DNA of 64,000 nucleotides, taken from NCBI RefSeq assembly GCF_000264995.1, contig NW_006767438.1, positions 1,178,310 through 1,242,309 of the forward strand, given 5' to 3'. The notes under the pieces were generated by a model. It had not been told where the DNA came from. It did not search any database and saw nothing but the letters and a program-made list of their open reading frames with translations. This document shows positions 39,545 to 50,176 of this stretch, piece after piece (position 1 is the first letter of the stretch; each line of letters begins with the position of its first letter). Source of the DNA: Punctularia strigosozonata HHB-11173 SS5. Taxonomy: Eukaryota; Basidiomycota; Agaricomycetes; Corticiales; Punctulariaceae. The position numbers were made by a program, and so were the translations under genes.

Positions 39545-40598
39545 CGTCAAGATCAAGGCAAAGCTCCGAAGGGCGGAAGCTCCTCCGCCTGCGTCAGTGC
39601 AGGCGATGATAGTCGCAAACAAGCAGGGCGAGGGAAGGCGAGCATGGGACTGGTGCAAGTACCGTTTTGTATCATGGTGGTGGCCGTAAAGTTGCGGAGT
39701 ATGGGAACGCCATTGCCGTATCTATAATATAACTTAGGCCGCGCGTCTACCACAGTGAGGAATACTGATCTCACGGTCAGGAAAGGCTAGCTCCACGGTC
39801 ATATCCCAGATTCCATCTGATCCGGCTGCTGTGCGCGGTATCGCTGTATCCTCTTGGGGTGAGACAACAGAACCACCACCGTTACGCGTCACTACACTGC
39901 GACTCAATAGAAAGAGCGATCAAGAAACGCGCAGCTTTTGCCGGATGCGTGCCGGGCTGGTCGAGGCGGGGCAGAAAACACAGCCACCTCCCCCGCACCG
40001 GGATGGTGGGCGGCTGGGCGCGCGGGTGACAGCGCCCACGAACATGCGCCGACAGCGTATTGCGTTCACATCGAGCGGGGATCTGGAGGGAGACGGGCTG
40101 TTGAGATCTGATGTCAAGCGTATTAATGGATTGCATCCTAACTGCGGCGATTGGCAATCATTGCACAGCGACGTGACTGATACATGAAGGTCTTCCAACG
40201 TCGGGTACTAATGAACTCGATGACATATATACATCGGTGGACGCGCGAATACTATTGCGATCAGGTCGCGGAGTTCGGGGCTCCGTTACATACTAGATGA
40301 TGGTACATATACAGTACATTATACTAGTCGCAGTTCGTCGTGCCAAGGCGGCCCGAAAGGGGTACAACGACGCCGTGACACGAAACCGTCTTCCAAAAGC
40401 GAAGTGGCAGGGCCTCCCCATCTTCCGATCCCAGCAGCCTCGCCTTACGCGTACGGCCGCTCTACGCTTCCACAGGAGCGCCGTGAATGGCGACGCGAAG
40501 CGACGATGGCAATCAAGCGCGTCGCGGAGAGGCGATTCGCGCTCCGCAACCTCCGCGGATCGCGAAACCGTTTCCTTTTTTTTCTTCTTTTCTTTTCT
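39545..40598. other. Spacer between DUF6533 genes 5 and 6
   Basis: About 1 kb with no recognisable gene. It should hold the gene 5 promoter and the 3' flank of gene 6, where a T/C-rich run lies at about 40571-40599. Confidence 0.4.
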
Positions 40599-42465
40599 TC
40601 ACGTATCCGTCTTACCCGCATGTGCTGACGCATCGGGCCCCGCCGGCGGACGACGACTCTGCATCTCCATCGCGTCCCCGCCTGTGCACACCGGAAGGCA
40701 CCAATCAACTCGTCAGCCCGGGCACCCCCCACAGCGCAGGAAACGCAAATCCCAGATCGAATCGCTCTCACCTTTCGCGTGGGACCGGCTGCTCCCGCCG
40801 CGCCCGAACGTCCACCGCGAGCCGGCGCTGACGCTCGTGCCCGAGCCGCGGCCAGAGGTGGCCATCGACGACGTCGCCCACTCGATATCGTCCGTCCAGC
40901 CGTCCGCGTCGACCTCTTCCTGCTCCGCCTGGGACGGGTTCGCGTATCCGTACCCGTACTCGGCGTAGCCGTAGTCCGGGTCGCCCAACGCCGACGGCGG
41001 GCTGATCTCTGCAATCCCCATCGCATATCAAAGAACAGAAGAACGAAAAAAAAGAACGTCAGCGTCTCTCCCTCGTTGTGGGTGTTTTTCCGACGCACCG
41101 AGCACGGTGCTGACGTAGGGCTCGTTCGTGGGTCGTGGCCCGTGCCCGCCGAGGAGCGTGGGCCGCGTCTGGGAGGGCGTGGCGAAGCGGACGATGCGCG
41201 GGTCGCGGACGTTGATCATGAGGCGCGAGATAAGGGAGGCGGCGAGGACGTTGGTCGGGATCGTGAGCACGCCGCGAAGCGCGGGGGAGAGGAGGACGAA
41301 GGAGAGGATGTTCGCGAGCGAGGAGAGCGTGAGCACGCTGTGTGTGCGAGAAGGAAAAACGTTTCAATTCGTCAGCCCGGGACGTTCCCTAAAATCGAAC
41401 GGTTTGGAACACGATATGCGCACGCGAAGTAGACGGCGCCGTCGCGGATGAGCACGGTGAAGAGCGCGTCCGAGTCGCGCGGGCGCGTGCCGGGAAGGAA
41501 GACCTTCAGCTTGGTGTGCTGGATCGAGCGCGCGGCGGTGAGCGCGAAGATGATGCAGTCGAACGCGAGCTGGCCAGACCACGCGATCGTAAGATCTGAA
41601 GAGGTCGAGGTTTAGACTCGTCGGTCGGAGGACATCGTCAGTATGCGAGGGATCTTACGAATAGCTCTGTCGACAAGGCGTGAGCATATGAAGAAAAGTG
41701 GGATAGTTCGGATATGGGCTCACTGGTTTCGGGTGAGTATGTACATGCATCCTAGGCTGAGACCCGGCGCGGTCAGCGTAATCGTTGGGCTGTGATCGCC
41801 GAGAATTGCCCACTGTGATACTACTTCAGGAAGGACGTTTAAAAGGGAGCAGAGAGTTATACACACCAAGGCGATGATGACCACTATCACAGCCCATGTC
41901 ACCAAGAATATAAGGACAGCGCGACTCCGACCATACAGCGCGTACGTGCGCATTATTTGGAGTACTGTCGTGGCTTCATTGGTTCAAGCTGTTTCGTGAT
42001 AGATACGTAGACGTACCGCCGACGATGATCTGGAGTACGACCGCGAATATCTGGTGATAAATGTGCCAGACATGGCACTTGTCCTACGCCAACGTGACTT
42101 GAGCTTCAATACCGCGGCAGCAAAGAGCAAGAAAAAAAACCACGATCGACAGACCTGATCAGACGGAGCCCAGTACGACTCGAACACGATAGGCACGAAC
42201 CCCAGCAACGACAGGTATCGGTTCACTAAGAAGAACGCGGAGGGCCATGTCAGCCTCCGTCCCCAGTACCGCGCGATCTCGGTCCCGAGCGTGAGGGCGT
42301 AGTCGTAGTACAGCACCGCGAAGGACACGGTGTATATGTACCGCGTTATGAAGCTGTACAGAGAGTCCGGTCAACGCCATATAGTCACCGGGGATAACAA
42401 TAGGGGGAACGCTGATAAGAGGCGTACACATCGGTCTGAGCATGGAGGACTGCCACCGGGAACAT
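40599..42465 (-). CDS. DUF6533-domain membrane protein 6 (subfamily B)
   Basis: Paralogue of gene 5. The 38-nt first exon gives MFPVAVLHAQTD (phase 2), followed by FITRYIYTVSFAVLYYDYAL, EIARYWGRRLTWPSAFFLVN and RYLSLLGFVPIVFESYWAPS. Then KCHVWHIYHQIFAVVLQIIV, MRTYALYGRSRAVLIFLVTW, IAWSGQLAFDCIIFALTAAR, LFTVLIRDGAVYFA, VLTLSSLANILSFVLLSPAL and AASLISRLMINVRDPRIVRF. The tail starts EISPPSALGDPDYGYAEYGY and has the element GSRWTFGRGG. The final exon GGDAMEMQSRRPPAGPDASA stops at 40599-40601. Gene 6 uses a normal GT donor where gene 4 uses GC. Function unknown; the cytosolic tail with its Tyr-rich and EMQ parts is the most distinctive region. Confidence 0.83.
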
Positions 42466-43086
42466 CAAGGCAGGCAGCGGGGAGGGGGGGCGGACCCCGT
42501 CGTCAGCGTCAGGGCGAGCGCGCTGGGAGTCGTCGAGGGAGCGCGGTCCGAAGGGGATCAAAGCCAGGGCATGAAATAAGGCCGAGCCCTCGAAAAGCGC
42601 CGGCAACGACCGCGCGGCCGGGATAGAGCACAGCCACTTTCCCGCATTCTGGCTCCGGGTGCTTGGGTGACAGGCCTTTGACAGCGGACTTGCAACAGTA
42701 TCGAGCGCGGATCTGAGACACCAGATTGTGCTTGCTGGATCTTGCCCCTGGACGTCATGATCGCTCGACCCGATACATAGTTTACTGCATACTTGCGTGC
42801 TTAACTACTCGAGCAGAGGAGTGGCAGAACTTGAGCGGACGGCGGGTGGAATGCGGGTGGAATGCGGCAATCTGGGCCTTATGCGGGGCGTGCAGATCTC
42901 TGAGGGAATCATGCGCCATGGCTACCGCGAGCGCTCGAGACAGAAGAGGCAGATTGTCTTTCTGCAATACATGGGACATTCCGTACACGAGGCAATCACA
43001 CGGCCGAGGATCTCCCTCCTCCCATCACGACTGCACCGCCGTTCAGTAACCCCATCACCGAAGTTCACACCGAGCTTAATGCTCGT
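42466..43086. other. Spacer between DUF6533 gene 6 and a glutathione transferase gene
   Basis: About 0.6 kb with only short open frames and no recognised element. Confidence 0.4.
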
Positions 43087-44418
43087 TCAAGGAAGCCCCC
43101 TTCCAGCATTGATCGCGTTCGCCACTTGACTCGTGTTCGGGCGGTTGAACGCATACCTATCGCGGGGCCCATCGATATATCTCAGCGCGCCGTTTCACTA
43201 AGAATACCCCGACCTGAAACTAACCTTTCGTAGCTATCAATGTACAGTTCCCTCGTGCTGCACGTCTGCGCGAACGCGGGGTGCGCGAATAGCCGTTCCA
43301 GCCACGCTCTGAACCTCGTCCCCTGCGGCATCTCGAACCCGCGGTACTCGTGGAGAACGTTGGTCGCACGGAAGAGCCCTTTTGATCCCGTCCCGTCAGC
43401 CGCATCACCACCGGCAAACAGAGGGAGGGAAGGGGGGGGGACTCACAGGGCCCGGCTAGAGCATCCGTCCAGCCCAAGTCGCCGCCTTCTTTCCATAAGC
43501 CCAGCGCCGGCTGCGACTCGGAAGGGGTCTCGCGCTCGGTGCGTTCCAGGATTTTGACCAGGTCTTCGAGCGCCGCGTGGAACTCTTTGCCGTGCTCGAT
43601 CTGTCTGTCGATATCTTGGGCTTGCAAGAATCGGTAGAATGCAGGCACGAGCGTGCGCGAGACGTGGTCGGCCTGAAGACGGACGAGCGCGCGTGCGTCT
43701 ATAAACGGGAGGCATCAAGGGACGTTGATATAGATGGCCAGCGTCAGATCCGCGGGGGGGGGGACCGAGAATGGATAAGGGAGGCGTACAGGGATCCGAG
43801 AGGGGAGGAAGTAACGATCGCCCGGTCTCGTTCGCGGCCAACCTACACAGGAGTAAAAACGACCGTGGTTTAGCAATGTGAACGGGGCCTGAGCGGAAGG
43901 ATGCGATACGCACTCCTCGAGGTATTCGAGGATGACCGTACTTTCGTTCAGGGCCCGCGGCGGGTCGTAGGCGTTCAGCCTCAGCCCGGGTACGAGACCC
44001 TTGGGCGAGACTTCGAGCAGGTCGGCCGGCTTCTCGTACGGATCGACTTCGTCTGTGCGCGCAGATGCGTGAGTCACGATGGAGAAGAGCCGCATTCCGT
44101 GCAACCGACGGACAGTACTGATATTCACGAAGGTCGCTCCGATGAGTGCGTTACGATGCGTATAGAACGGCTATGGCTCGCCTGGTAGTCGATGCCCAGG
44201 TATTCGAACGCGACCTGGACCCAGTCGATCTGATCAATCGTCGGGAGCGAATGTAAATCGATATAACCTGTACCCAGACACGCTGCACGAAGGGACAGAA
44301 ACAGCTTCCGAACAGCACGATGCCCGTGCTCGCAGGCGCGATGTCTCTCCGCAGTCTGGAGCGCGAGCCCCGTCGCTTTTTCGTGATACTTCTTCCCCGT
44401 GTCTTTCGTCTGCGTCAT
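43087..44418 (-). CDS. Omega-like glutathione transferase, copy 1 (apparent N-terminal frameshift)
   Basis: The active-site exon reads ASTGIVLFGSCFCPFVQRVW, with a Cys-Pro-Phe site as in omega-class transferases (thiol transfer and reductive deglutathionylation). Then VAFEYLGIDYQ, a 4-nt microexon, YEVDPYEKPADLLEVSPKGL with VPGLRLNAYDPPRALNESTV and ILEYLEE (GSH-binding core), FYRFLQAQDIDRQIEHGKEF and LGLWKEGGDLGWTDALAGP in the helical domain, FAQTCSTRELYIDSYER, and the last exon YAFNRPNTSQVANAINAGRG ending in LP-stop (43087-43089). Upstream, EKATGLALQTAERHR matches copy 2 (ATGVALLTTERHS) but sits in another frame, so a one-base shift near 44331-44342 separates the start from the active-site exon. 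It may be a sequence error or early decay. Head to tail with copy 2. Confidence 0.8.
44053..44181 (-). other. GC-AG intron, 4-nt microexon and GT-AG intron in transferase copy 1
   Basis: After DYQ the donor is CAG|GCGAGC. The intron 44118-44181 (64 nt) ends in atatcag. The microexon TACT occupies 44114-44117. The second intron 44053-44113 (61 nt) has a GTCCGT donor, a TGACTCAC branch region and a GCACAG acceptor. The joined peptide is DYQYYEVDPYEKP, the expected family sequence. No simple two-exon joining keeps the frame. Confidence 0.7.
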
Positions 44419-44870
44419 CGTAGCAAGGCCCTGGTGTTCAACGGCGAGGGTTCGAACACGAGGAGATGGCGTTTGAGGGAAGGAGATGTGGGAGATTCGT
44501 CAGGGTCAAGATGCGGGACAAAGGGGGCAGTATCTTTGCAATAGGCATGGGCCATCGTGGTGACCTTGCCCTTTGTTCTGTTATGTTAACTTAGCAGCTC
44601 GGCAAGAGGACGATGACGTCATCAAGGAGCAACTGCTCTTCAGATCTCCAGAGGGCTTCGGAGTTCTCGTAGTGCCTTGTGGCCAACCATGATCACGATA
44701 GCTCATACCCCAATCGGTGCTCAACATCTATATACACTTCCCACATTCATCGACATCAACACAGTGCGATCGGAGAGGCGGTCATAAGGATATCCTGGAA
44801 GTCCAAGGTCATTCTTGAACTTCCGAGGACATCTTTAGAGGCGTCGTGTCCGCGTCGTACACGGCGGCTC
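44419..44870. other. Spacer between the two transferase genes
   Basis: About 0.45 kb between the start of copy 1 and the extended end of copy 2. No element was recognised. Confidence 0.35.
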
Positions 44871-46325
44871 TCATGACCGGCGATGAGAGGCTTTCCATCC
44901 TGACGGCATCACGGTTCGCAGGATCTGAGCGCACCGACCCCACGATCCCATGGCTCTGGCCAAAGGCAGTCTTCTCTTAACGTTAATTAGATTCACCACA
45001 TGATTGTTCGAGCGGTTCAGCGCATGCCTATCACAGAGGCTCGTCTCAGTGTTTGGTTACAAGGCAGCGAGGTCCGGAAGGAGAGGGGAACACATACCTC
45101 TCGTAGTATTCGATGTACAGCTTCCTCGAGCTGCACGTCCGCGCGAACGCGGGATGCTTGAACAGCCGCTCTAGCCACGCGGTAAACCTGGCGTCCCGCG
45201 GCATCTCGAACGCGCGGTACTCTTTGAGGACGCGACTCGCTCGGAACAGCCCTTCGGATAAAACACGTCGGCGTCAGTCGGTTGTCTTCCGAAAGCGCGC
45301 GGCCGGGGGGGGGGAGAGAGGAACGGGTCTTACAGGGCCCTGCCAGAGCATCCGTCCAGCCCAGATCGCCGCCTTCCTTCCACAACCCGAGCGCACGCTG
45401 CGACTCGGCGGGGCCCCCGGCCGTCTCCCGCTCGGAGCGATACATCATATCGATCAGATCTTCGAGCGCCGCACGGAATTCCTTGCCGTGCATGATCTGC
45501 ACGATGGGGTCTTGGGCCTGCAGGAAGCGGTAGAAGGCAGGCACCAGCGTGCGCGAGACATGGTCTGCTTGGATGCGCACGAGAGCGCGAGCGTCTATAG
45601 ACAGGGTCGTCGACGTGGTCAGCACCACGGGCATCATGGAGAGCGTATGCAAGTCGAACTGCGTACAGGGAGAAGATAGGGGAGGCAGCAGAGATCGGTG
45701 GGTCGTGTTCGCCGCCAACCTGGTGGAAATAACAGTATCGTCAGCGTCGAGTTTCTCTGATGCCTGATAGAGAGACCGCAAAGCGTACTCTTCGAGGTAA
45801 TCGAGAATGATCGCGTTCTCGTTCAACGTGCGCGGCGGGTCATAAGCGTCGAGTCTCAGCCCAGGTACGAGGCGCCTTGGCGAAACTTGGAGCAGATCGG
45901 ACAGTCTTTCGTCTGGTTCGACTTCCACTGTGGACGAGACGTTCGAGTCAGTGTGTGTCCGTGACCCATGCTTGTACATACGGACCGTACTGGGCAGTGC
46001 CACGTTCCAAACATGAGAACGTTACACTTGTATAGAAAAAAGAAAACGAGCTTGCCTGGTAGTCAATCCCCAGGTACTCCAGGGCAACCTATCACCCAAG
46101 ATCGATCAGCGGACTTTCTCGTATCGAGGTTGGGCATCGCAGACGCACCCATATGCGCTGCGTAAACGGGCAGAAGCAGTTCCCTAACAGCACGATACCC
46201 GTGTCGGTCGGCATAGAGTGCCTCTCCGTCGTTAGAAGCGCGACCCCGGTTGCGTGGTAGTAGTCCTTCTGCCCCGTCATGGGTTCGATTTGAGATAGGG
46301 TCGAAGAGGTATCTGTGTTGGCCAT
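44871..46325 (-). CDS. Omega-like glutathione transferase, copy 2 (extended C-terminus)
   Basis: Paralogue of copy 1 with an uninterrupted start: ATGVALLTTERHSMPTDTGI, then VLLGNCFCPFTQRIW (catalytic Cys-Pro-Phe), VALEYLGIDYQ, a 4-nt microexon, VEVEPDERLSDLLQVSPRRL with VPGLRLDAYDPPRTLNENAI and ILDYLEEYA, VPAFYRFLQAQDPIVQIMHG, LGLWKEGGDLGWTDALAGP, RASRVLKEYRAFEMPRDARF and CSSRKLYIEYYER. The last exon reads HALNRSNNHVVNLINVKRRL. Where copy 1 stops right after LP, copy 2 reads on with a Leu codon and continues for about 30 residues to a TGA at 44871-44873, so the normal stop seems lost. If the last intron is retained, translation would instead end at 45017. Likely roles are thiol transfer and detoxification in the cytosol. 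Confidence 0.8.
45928..46055 (-). other. GC-AG intron, 4-nt microexon and GT-AG intron in transferase copy 2
   Basis: After DYQ the donor is CAG|GCAAGC. The intron 45990-46055 (66 nt) ends in gcccag. The microexon TACG is 45986-45989. The second intron 45928-45985 (58 nt) has a GTCCGT donor, a CACTGACTC branch region and a TCCACAG acceptor. The joined peptide is DYQYVEVEPDERL. The layout equals that of copy 1, although the intron sequences have diverged. Confidence 0.7.
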
Positions 46326-47504
46326 GTAGTACTCTTAAGCTTGCGGAACGAGTGGCTTAGTAGCAGGAGCGGTGGTTTGAGAGACCAGGAAACGAATCAG
46401 GCTGGCTATTTATCTAGACTGGAACTTGATCCATTGGAATATCAGTCAACTGCTGTGGCGAGCAAGAATCGAGTACACCAGTTCTCTGAGCCAAAAGTAG
46501 GATAGAAGTAACTCAATAGCATAGCCGGGAGACGATGAGATTAAAAGCGCGAGGCGAGGTCTAGGGAGGATGCCCATTGTGCGTGAGAGCAAAGATCAAG
46601 TTAACGGCAGTCCTTTCTTCCGAAGACGAGCAGCTAGATGTAGCTTGTATAGCAGAGTCTTCAGATAGTAAGATAAGGTAAGATGCTATCAAGGCAAGGC
46701 TGTGGGTACCATGAAGAGAGTTTTTGAAGGCGTTAGGACGCGAGTGGCAGGTAAGAGCTGAATTTAGAACATTCTCCCACAGACACTGATTTTCGTGACT
46801 ACTGATAATAGCGACTATTTGCGGCGGTTTTTCGTGTGTCTTGCTCATGATCGATAGTTTGTGCTACTAGTAAAATAGGGCTCGTGCAGTTTCAACAGGT
46901 CCTACGGGTCTTGCTAGTTGAATGAAATATTCCTGAATATCCGGGACATTTCATATCTGACCGTGTAAACGCTATGACTAACCGTGGGATAACAGAATCT
47001 CCCCCGGTAAGCACGTGTCCCCTGGGCTGCGGATGAACTTCCCACGGCCCCGAACTTGAGGGTGCCCCTGTCCCCTCCGACCTGGCCGAACTTACGGTCG
47101 TAAAAGTACAGTACTGGTAGAATGCAACGCCGGTCACCCACGATGTCCGCCGGGGCGCACCAACGGGTTATAACCGGTGCTCTGTGTTTTATCCATACGA
47201 TGATGTCATCCTCCTACTGAACTCCGTGTATGTGTGTCCCATCAGTCAGACGATGCTTAAAGATCATCAGCTCGAGATCCGGGCACCGCTTTCTCATTCA
47301 GATCCCGGATCCGTGTGCATATTTATCTCGAACCTTGTTTGTGTTTGTTCTCATCCTGTTTGCACGCTGGTAGATTCTGTGGTCTTGTGCCATCCAACGC
47401 CGCCGTTCTGATATGGTCGCATAGGCAGACGCCGTCTGATATAAATGTACGCACGGCGCTCAATAGAGGTCAGTCAGTCACTCGCTCTTTGATCCCATTC
47501 CCGC
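46326..47504. other. Intergenic, promoters of transferase copy 2 and DUF6533 gene 7
   Basis: About 1.2 kb between divergent genes. Short open frames on both strands show no domain. Nothing else was recognised. Confidence 0.4.
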
Positions 47505-49025
47505 ATGACGATAGCCACGATAGCGACGCAGTCGATAGCAGATATTCAGCTCCAAGGGTGCGTATATTCACGCCGCTTTCTAACTGTCGTGACTGACGTG
47601 CATATGCGAGTACAGGGATGTGATGCGCTATGTGACGACAGCGGGCGTCACTATCCTCTTTTATGATTATACTTTAACCTTTTCGACCGAGGTCGATAGG
47701 TACTGGGGCAAAGGCTTCAGCTGGGCTTCTTTCTTCTTCTTTGTCAACAGATACATTTCTGTGGGACAACTCATGTGTCTCATCGAGGACTTCTGGAGAA
47801 GCAGTGAGGTATCAAACTCGGACGCTATCCGTCTCCGTGGTCGATGAATGACGCTGCTCGTGCGCTCTAGGCGGAATGTAACATCCTGCAGGAGTATCAT
47901 CAAGTCATGGCCATTGTCATTCAATTCATAGTTGGGAGTAAGTTGTGTCGTGGGACTTACCCAATGGCAGGTGGTAACTGACTCCTCAGTTTTACAGGTT
48001 ATGCGCACATACGCGATCTACAACCGCAGCCGAACGATACTAGGTGCCCTTCTCGTCTACGGATTTTGCCTGGTGGGCCTTGCGTCCGTGAGTACATAAT
48101 CGCGGTGTATCTCCTCGTGCGATAAAGTGGGTTGTAAGTAACCAATCTCACGAATGCCAGTGGGCGGTTCTTGGCAATCGCAATTCCACCTCTGACGATA
48201 TACCTACGCCAAGTGCGGTGGTAGGATGCGTTAACCTATTGACAAAGCATCAGTAAGCTGTCTACTATATTCAACGGACGAAGAAGCCGAAGCCGATACC
48301 TTTCCAGATCTACAGGTGAGCATTGCGTGAGTTACGCCATCACGTCGAGAAGTGCTCACGCAATACCCCAAGATCTAGCAATCACCTGGTCTTGCTTGCT
48401 CGCATTTGACAGCACTATCTTCGGCCTCATGTTGTTCAAGTATGTGCAGAGTGGGCGGTTTCTAGCACGCGGAACGCTCATGCGCGATGGTACGACAATG
48501 TTCATGTTTTCAGTCGAGGAGCATTTGCTGACCTAAAGCATCCCAAGGCACGTTATACTTCGGGTGAGCGATGTGAGATCAAGCGTGAGCTGGTGTACCA
48601 CTTATGCACACCGATACCAGGATCATGGGGCTTACACATGTCTTCACCGTAATTTCCTACCTTGTGTTTCCTTCCGCATTGCGAGGCGTAGGCTCCGCGC
48701 CATCCAATTTTCTGTCCACAACGCTCATGTCTCGGCTCATGCTGAACATACGGGACCCTCGGATTTACTGGCCTCACAGCACTACAACGGGAGCGGTCAC
48801 TCGCTCCATAAGCATGGGCCAGGCAGGCACTTCGGCGCCTGCGGAATCAGCAACCGAAAGTGATCAGGACACCATAACGCGTCACGTTGCATCCGGTACG
48901 TCGCAGAGCTAGTATTCACCCCCCTCCCCTTGTGCGCATCGCTCAGGTGTCGCCGGTATTAAGCAGGGAGGTATCGCGGGCTTGACGTCGAGATGCAATC
49001 ATTTGCCTTTGTGCCAACACAGTAG
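47505..49025 (+). CDS. DUF6533-domain membrane protein 7 (subfamily A)
   Basis: A 53-nt first exon (MTIATIATQSIADIQLQ, phase 2) is spliced to DVMRYVTTAGVTILFYDYTL and TFSTEVDRYWGKGFSWASFF, the DUF6533 signature. Further exons give VNRYISVGQLMCLIEDFWRS, CNILQEYHQVMAIVIQFIVG, VMRTYAIYNRSRTILGALLV, WAVLGNRNSTS, DLAITWSCLLAFDSTIFGLM, GRFLARGTLMRDG, IMGLTHVFTVISYLVFPSAL and STTLMSRLMLNIRDPR. The last exon reads RYRGLDVEMQSFAFVPTQ and stops at 49023-49025. It is the only subfamily A member on the plus strand and lies beyond the transferase genes, so it was probably separated from genes 2 and 3 by rearrangement or later insertion of the others. Frame intact; function unknown. Confidence 0.82.
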
Positions 49026-49223
49026 CATGGCGTGCACGACGGAGTGGGGGTAGTAGTTCGTGCCGCCGGTGTCGCTGAAGGTGAAGAGGAAAATGCATCG
49101 GGTCATTTATTTCGTTTGACAGACGGATCTGTGACATACACGCGGTTGTGTATGCTGTACTGTAGTAGCGGTAGAAAATACAACGATTCTTACCGCACGC
49201 CATGGTCGCCAACGCGTTTGCTG

Positions 49224-50052
49224 CGGAGTCGCAATTCTTCTCGCCTCTCACCGCGGACCACGGCACGCACGTATGCCATGGACTCGCTCATACCGCATCC
49301 CAACAAGACATCTCGACGAAGTTTCCCCATCGTGCTAACGAGCCATACCCAGTGGGCGTCTTATCGCCCACGACGATCAATGTTCTCAGGCGGAACGGCG
49401 CCTAATCTACACGCACCATCCTCATGGCCTGCCTAATCATGGGCTCTCAAGGCTTCGCCCAAGGCTCGACGCTCGTCGAGTTACCTTGGAGCGTCTGCTG
49501 GCGCAGATCCTAGGCAGCGGTCGTCCGCGGACACGACCACCAATACACCCGCGACTGCCTACACTCCGACTCATCCATCGTTCATCAGCCCGACCGCGGG
49601 CGCACGCTCTCCCACGTGAAGATTTGCTGAGACCAGGGGCGCCCCCTGTGCACGATGACTAGTGCGGACGACGGCGGCGGAGGCAGCAAGTACGCAAGAT
49701 GGATCCCCAGTCCGTCGCCTGCGGGCTCTCGGGATTCGATGATGCCAAGTATCGTCGGAAGCTTAAAAGTGGACGTGGACATTGCAGCCCTGCTCGGGCA
49801 GGATGCAGCTGACGGTGCGTGACTCTCCTTCCAAACGGAATAGTTGTACATTACTCTGACGTCGGGCTTATATATATAGCTCTCCTCGATCGTACTGCCG
49901 AAAGCTCAGAGCGTGTCATCCCTCAGTCCTCCCGCACGCAAGCCCATGCGTACCCAAACACCAAGTCGAGCCACGCCAGTATATCCACTGCACATAAAGC
50001 TGCGACGTGGTTACCGATCGCGAGGTCGGCTTCCAGCGGACCCGCCGCCGCT
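49224..50052. repeat. Left copy of an 829-base direct repeat flanking the N gap
   Basis: These bases recur at 50177-51005, offset by exactly 953, with no difference noticed in the parts compared. The copy ends precisely at the first N and its partner starts precisely after the last N. That is what an unmerged contig overlap gives. It contains a second, incomplete start of the coiled-coil gene (ATG at 49655). Confidence 0.85.
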
Positions 50053-50176
50053 NNNNNNNNNNNNNNNNNNNNNNNNNNNNNNNNNNNNNNNNNNNNNNNN
50101 NNNNNNNNNNNNNNNNNNNNNNNNNNNNNNNNNNNNNNNNNNNNNNNNNNNNNNNNNNNNNNNNNNNNNNNNNNNN
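50053..50176. other. Assembly gap of 124 N
   Basis: A run of N. Reading frames that cross it are meaningless. Confidence 0.99.

Noticed and set aside
44440-44460. gggttcgaac as a tRNA T-arm B box
   Set aside because: No matching A box or acceptor stem could be found around it.
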